A DNA stretch of 62,226 bases, taken from contig DWWE01000095.1 in the NCBI GenBank assembly GCA_019119835.1, positions 1 through 62,226 of the forward strand, given 5' to 3'. Below are positions 58,870 through 62,226 of the stretch, piece by piece (the first letter of the stretch is position 1; every line of letters begins with the position of its first letter). The notes under the pieces were generated by a model. The model was not told the DNA's origin and did no database searches. It saw only the letters and a program-made list of their open reading frames with translations. Source of the DNA: Candidatus Gemmiger stercoravium. Lineage in GTDB: Bacteria; Bacillota; Clostridia; Oscillospirales; Ruminococcaceae. The position numbers and the translations under genes were made by a program.

Positions 58870-60129
58870 TCAGACCATGGCCGGCGTTTTCTCGGCCGGG
58901 GTCGCGGCGGGGCGGCAGAGCACCGGCAGCGGCGCGCCCCGCGGGGTCAGCAGGGCGCAGGGCAGCAGCAGGAACAGCGGGTTGGCCGACAGAAGAAAGA
59001 TCTTGTTTTCCATCAGCAGGTAAAAGAGCATCGCCACCAGGCAGAGCTGTTCGCCCACATGCCGCCCGCGGCTCAGCCGCCACAGCAGGAACAGCACCAC
59101 CCCGCCCACCAGCAGCGCCCCCAGCACCCCCTTGTTCATCGTCAGGGCCAGGTAGGTGTTGTCGATGGCGTGGTGTACGTCGCCGTCGGTGGGCAGCCCG
59201 CCCAGCAGGCTGACCACCGAGGGCATGTCCCCGTGGTACCAGGCCGCTGCGCCATCCTCCGCCGGGTGGGTGTAGGGGAAGGCCCAGTAGACATGGTGCC
59301 AGACCTCGAACCGGCCGGACAGCAGCGAGTTGAGCCTGGCCAGCAGCGGGGTGCGGCCGGGGTCGGCGGGGTCGAACAGATAGCCGGCCAGCAGGCTGCC
59401 GGCGGTCAGCAGCGGGTAGAGCGCCAGGGTCAGCCACTGCCAGGGGCGGCTCAGGAAGACCGCGGGCAGAAGCCGCTGGGCGGCAAAAAGCAGAAGCAGC
59501 AGGACCATGGCCATGCCGGCGCCGCGGCAGCCGGGGCCCAGCAGGGTATAGGCCGCCAGCGCCGTGAGCCCGGCCCAGTCGAACCAGCGCAGCCGGTCCC
59601 ACCGCAGCCAGCCCCAGGCGAAAAAGACCCCCAGCAGCCTGGCTCCGTAGCCGTTGTAGTGGCCGTAGCCGAAATCCCAGTTGCGGGCATAAAAGCGGAA
59701 GGGCACCAGCGGGGTGGCGTAGTGCAAAAGCTGAACGACCACCAGCCCGGCAGCCGCGGCGGCCAGGTAGACCCGCAGCGCCCGGCGCAGGTCCACCCCC
59801 TTGGCGGCGACGCCCGCCAGCACCGTCAGCAGGAACCAGACATCGTCGCCGTACCAGGCCGCAAACCCGCTGTAGCCGATGGCCGCGGCGGCCAGCGCCA
59901 TCTGGGCCCGGCTGTCATACCGGGTCCACAGCACACATTTTGCCAGCAGCAGCACCAGGGCGCCGCCGGTCAGCCCCAGCCGGGCCAGGTGGCTCAGGCC
60001 GGGCAGGGTGGACTGGATGTTGGAACTGAATACTTCGGAAAGGATCAGCAGCAGCACCAGTGCGGCGCCGAACAGCGCTTCGCCCACATCGGCGCGCTGG
60101 CGCAGCGGGCGGGTCGCGGTTGCTGTCAT
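58870..60129 (-). CDS. O-antigen polymerase/ligase-like (Wzy/WaaL) membrane protein
   Basis: A 419-residue protein with about 11 hydrophobic segments and one large hydrophilic loop (residues about 270-340: GRFEVWHHVYWAFPYTHPAE, DNTYLALTMNKGVLGALLVG). This topology and the short NTYL...G pattern are usual for O-antigen ligase/polymerase families, in which the big outer loop holds the active site. Sequence identity within the family is low, so the call rests on topology and context. The start at 60129 follows AAGGAGGAGTTCC. It lies beside two polysaccharide genes but is convergent with them, so it has separate regulation. Confidence 0.75.
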   Translation of the reverse strand: MTATATRPLRQRADVGEALFGAALVLLLILSEVFSSNIQSTLPGLSHLARLGLTGGALVLLLAKCVLWTRYDSRAQMALAAAAIGYSGFAAWYGDDVWFLLTVLAGVAAKGVDLRRALRVYLAAAAAGLVVVQLLHYATPLVPFRFYARNWDFGYGHYNGYGARLLGVFFAWGWLRWDRLRWFDWAGLTALAAYTLLGPGCRGAGMAMVLLLLLFAAQRLLPAVFLSRPWQWLTLALYPLLTAGSLLAGYLFDPADPGRTPLLARLNSLLSGRFEVWHHVYWAFPYTHPAEDGAAAWYHGDMPSVVSLLGGLPTDGDVHHAIDNTYLALTMNKGVLGALLVGGVVLFLLWRLSRGRHVGEQLCLVAMLFYLLMENKIFLLSANPLFLLLPCALLTPRGAPLPVLCRPAATPAEKTPAMV

Positions 60130-60159
60130 GGAACTCCTCCTTTGCAAGGGCCTGTCCAT

Positions 60160-60177
60160 CGTATGCAGACCCATACG
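60160..60177 (-). promoter_or_regulatory. Dyad between -10 and start of the polymerase-like gene
   Basis: CGTATG and CATACG separated by six bases, within the leader just downstream of the -10 (60184-60189). It could be an operator; nothing else supports this. Confidence 0.3.
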
Positions 60178-60183
60178 GGTAGT

Positions 60184-60189
60184 ATTATA
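60184..60189 (-). promoter_or_regulatory. Extended -10 of the polymerase-like gene
   Basis: On the minus strand, a perfect TATAAT preceded by TGG. No good -35 is visible at 16-18 bases. Confidence 0.6.
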
Positions 60190-60266
60190 CCATGCCGCCC
60201 CCCAAAAGGAAAGCCTGTCCGCCCGGCCAGATCCTGCCTGTCTTCGCGGCAAAACGCCGCAAAATC

Positions 60267-60295
60267 TTGTATTTCCCCCAAAAGTTTGCTACAAT
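60267..60295 (+). promoter_or_regulatory. Promoter of fhs
   Basis: TTGTAT (60267-60272), a 17-base spacer and TACAAT (60290-60295). A leader of about 70 bases with a GAGCC/GGCTC hairpin follows. Confidence 0.7.
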
Positions 60296-60371
60296 AAATT
60301 TTTAAGGGGCCGCTGCCCGGCGCAGAGCCGTTTGGCTCTCCCAGCGCCCAATGTGAAAGGAAGATGCGTTC

Positions 60372-62045
60372 ATGCTCACCGACATTCAGATCGCTCAAAG
60401 CGCCCAGATGCAGCCGATCACCCAGGTGGCGGCCCGGCTCGGCGTGCCGGAAGATCAGGTGATCCCCTACGGGCGGTACAAAGCCAAGCTCAGCCACAAA
60501 CTGGCCAAGGCCGAAGGGCCCCAGGGGCGGCTGATTTTGGTCACCGCCATCAGCCCCACGCCGGCGGGCGAGGGCAAGACCACCACCAGCGTGGGCCTGG
60601 CCGACGCCATGTGCGCCCTGGGGAAACGCACGATGCTCTGCCTGCGGGAACCCAGCCTCGGTCCGGTGTTCGGCATCAAGGGGGGCGCGGCCGGCGGCGG
60701 CTACGCCCAGGTGGTCCCCATGGAGGACATCAACCTCCACTTTACCGGCGACATCCACGCCATCGGCACCGCCAACAACCTGCTGGCGGCCATGATCGAC
60801 AACTCCATCCAGCAGGGCAACCCGCTGAACATCGACCCCCGCCGCATCACCTGGAAGCGCTGCATGGATATGAATGACCGGCAGCTCCGTTTCCTGGTGG
60901 ACGGGCTGGGCGGCAAGGTCAACGGCACCCCGCGGGAGGACGGCTTCGACATCACGGTGGCCAGCGAGATCATGGCCATCTTCTGCCTGGCCACCGACCT
61001 GAAGGACCTGAAGGAGCGGCTGTCCCGCATCGTCTGCGCCTATACCTATGACGGCAAACCGGTCACCGCCGGGCAGATCGGCGCGGCCGGCGCCATGACC
61101 GCCCTGCTCAAGGACGCCATCGACCCCAACCTGGTCCAGACGCTGGAAAACAACCCCGCCATCATCCACGGCGGTCCCTTTGCCAACATCGCCCACGGCT
61201 GCAACAGCGTCACCGCCACCCGGCTGAGCCTGAAACTGGCCGACTATGTGGTCACCGAGGCCGGCTTCGGCGCCGACCTGGGGGCGGAAAAATTCCTGGA
61301 CATCAAGTGCCGCTATGCGGGGCTGAACCCCTCGGCCGTGGTGCTGGTGGCGACGGTGCGGGCGCTGAAATACCACGGCGGCGTACCCAAGACCGAGCTG
61401 AACACCCCCGACCCCGAGGCCGTGCGCCGCGGCGCCGTCAACCTGGCCCGCCACATCGACAACCTGAAAAACGGCTTCGGCCTGCCGGTCTGCGTGGCCA
61501 TCAACGCCTTCCCCACCGACACGGAGGAGGAAAACGAGATCATCCGCGCCACCTGCGCCGCGGCCGGCGTGCCCTGCGCCCTGTCCGAAGTGTTCGCCAA
61601 GGGCGGCGAGGGCGGCAAAGCCCTGGCTGAGACCGTGCTCTCGCTGATCGAGCAGAACCCCGAGTCCCACCCGATCCGGTATACCTATGAGCTGGACGCC
61701 CCCCTGACCGACAAGATCGAGGCGGTGGCCAAAAAGATCTACCACGCGGACCGGGTCAGCTACGCCCCGGCCGCCAAAAAGATGCTGGCCGACCTGGAGG
61801 CGATGGGCTACGGCAAGCTGCCGGTCTGCATCGCCAAGACCCAGTATTCCTTCAGCGACGACGCCGGTCTGCTGGGCGCGCCGGAAGGCTTCGCCCTCAA
61901 CGTGCGGGAAGTCCGCCTGTCGGCGGGGGCCGGCTTTGTGGTGGTCATCTGCGGGTCCATCATGACCATGCCCGGTCTGCCCCGGCACCCGGCGGCCATG
62001 GACATCGACTGTGACGAGGAAGGCCGCATCACCGGCCTGTTCTGA
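60372..62045 (+). CDS. fhs: Formate--tetrahydrofolate ligase
   Basis: A 557-residue enzyme that joins formate to tetrahydrofolate using ATP, giving 10-formyl-THF. The P-loop region is [20 protein letters not shown] (residues about 59-78). Further signatures are [20 protein letters not shown] (about 97-116), [26 protein letters not shown], the [20 protein letters not shown] segment (about 296-315) and C-terminal [19 protein letters not shown]. The length is normal. It works with folD (32325) in one-carbon supply for purines and formylmethionine. AAAGGAAG precedes the start. Confidence 0.98.
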   Translation: MLTDIQIAQSAQMQPITQVAARLGVPEDQVIPYGRYKAKLSHKLAKAEGPQGRLILVTAISPTPAGEGKTTTSVGLADAMCALGKRTMLCLREPSLGPVFGIKGGAAGGGYAQVVPMEDINLHFTGDIHAIGTANNLLAAMIDNSIQQGNPLNIDPRRITWKRCMDMNDRQLRFLVDGLGGKVNGTPREDGFDITVASEIMAIFCLATDLKDLKERLSRIVCAYTYDGKPVTAGQIGAAGAMTALLKDAIDPNLVQTLENNPAIIHGGPFANIAHGCNSVTATRLSLKLADYVVTEAGFGADLGAEKFLDIKCRYAGLNPSAVVLVATVRALKYHGGVPKTELNTPDPEAVRRGAVNLARHIDNLKNGFGLPVCVAINAFPTDTEEENEIIRATCAAAGVPCALSEVFAKGGEGGKALAETVLSLIEQNPESHPIRYTYELDAPLTDKIEAVAKKIYHADRVSYAPAAKKMLADLEAMGYGKLPVCIAKTQYSFSDDAGLLGAPEGFALNVREVRLSAGAGFVVVICGSIMTMPGLPRHPAAMDIDCDEEGRITGLF

Positions 62046-62098
62046 CCCCCCGCCGCTTCGGCCTGCGCCGGGCTCCGGAAAGAAAAAGGAAGAAGATA

Positions 62099-62130
62099 AA
62101 AAGCGCCGCCCCGGCCGGGGCGGCGCTTTT
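62099..62130. terminator. Bidirectional terminator after fhs
   Basis: A perfect 32-base palindrome with AAAA and TTTT ends (62099-62114 with 62115-62130). It fits a convergent gene just beyond. Confidence 0.85.
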
Positions 62131-62188
62131 GGCGTTTGTGGTGCTTGGCATCCTCAGGATGCAGCGGAAGGGGAAGGGGGAAAACGGC

Positions 62189-62226
62189 TCAGTCCACCAG
62201 GAAGAAGGCGGCGCTGGCGGCGGGCA
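62189..62226 (-). CDS. C-terminal end of an unidentified gene (rest outside window)
   Basis: On the minus strand one frame reads PAASAAFFLVD and then stops at 62189-62191. Only 11 residues are visible, so no function can be given. Support comes from the bidirectional terminator at 62099-62130, which implies a gene converging on fhs from this side. The other two frames are also open over so short a span, so the frame choice is tentative. Confidence 0.35.
   Translation of the reverse strand, partial: PAASAAFFLVD

Noticed and set aside
60296-60371. A folate-type riboswitch in the fhs leader
   Set aside because: The leader is only about 75 bases and shows one short hairpin. The conserved THF-riboswitch segments were not found.

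Overview
The window is chromosomal DNA from a GC-rich Gram-positive anaerobe of the Clostridia. It most resembles the Faecalibacterium/Gemmiger/Subdoligranulum branch of the Oscillospiraceae. This placement is inferred from gene content and composition, not from a search. Supporting signs are a T-box leader, mini-RNase III, the YlxR/YlxQ pair inside a rimP-nusA-infB operon, DnaD and DnaC-like loader genes, a YtrA-type GntR operon, an LCP protein, the YfmF/YfmH peptidase pair, and many classical sigma-A promoters. Several of those promoters carry an extended -10 (TGG followed by TATAAT or TATACT). Almost every gene is housekeeping. There is no CRISPR array, no complete insertion sequence and no prophage.

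Layout: 1-4.9 kb holds the end of an FtsW/RodA/SpoVE gene, a membrane protein and a very long LytR-CpsA-Psr protein. 4.9-8.2 kb is a tryptophan-type T-box followed by a three-gene ABC importer of the TrpXYZ type. 8.2-8.6 kb holds gene debris and a short dispersed repeat. 8.6-14.7 kb carries glyS (minus strand), murC, an M29 aminopeptidase and an ECF sigma factor with its overlapping partner. The 3' half of that partner, and the DNA after it, are strikingly AT-rich. 15.1-20 kb encodes small envelope proteins and an MBOAT/AlgJ-like O-acetylation pair. 20-28.4 kb is the rimP-nusA-ylxR-ylxQ-infB-rbfA-nrnA-truB-ribF operon. 28.4-33.2 kb carries two M16 peptidases, lgt and folD.

33.2-38.5 kb carries rplU-rpmA, obg-mrnC, an unusual 51-residue Asn/Thr/Gln-rich small gene on the minus strand, an RsmF-type methyltransferase and yebC. 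38.6-46.6 kb holds a pseudokinase with PASTA domains, cysE, a leaderless ParB-like/BMP fusion coupled to a phosphoesterase, gpsA and a MATE exporter. 46.6-53.5 kb holds an alpha-L-fucosidase, tRNA-Leu(CAG), a TetR regulator with oleate hydratase, tRNA-Gly(TCC) and an autoregulated GntR-ABC operon. 53.5-62.2 kb holds a DnaC-like/DnaD pair, a PyrE-like gene, an exopolysaccharide group (WecG/TagA-type transferase, WcaJ-type initiator, Wzy-like polymerase) and fhs. The window ends in the tail of an unidentified minus-strand gene.

The points most worth following up are the cytosolic ParB-like/BMP fusion with its coupled phosphoesterase, the pseudokinase-PASTA protein, the chimeric sigma-factor partner with an orphan ECF-like promoter, the tiny low-complexity gene between mrnC and the rRNA methyltransferase, and an L27 that lacks the usual Firmicute N-terminal extension together with a missing prp gene.
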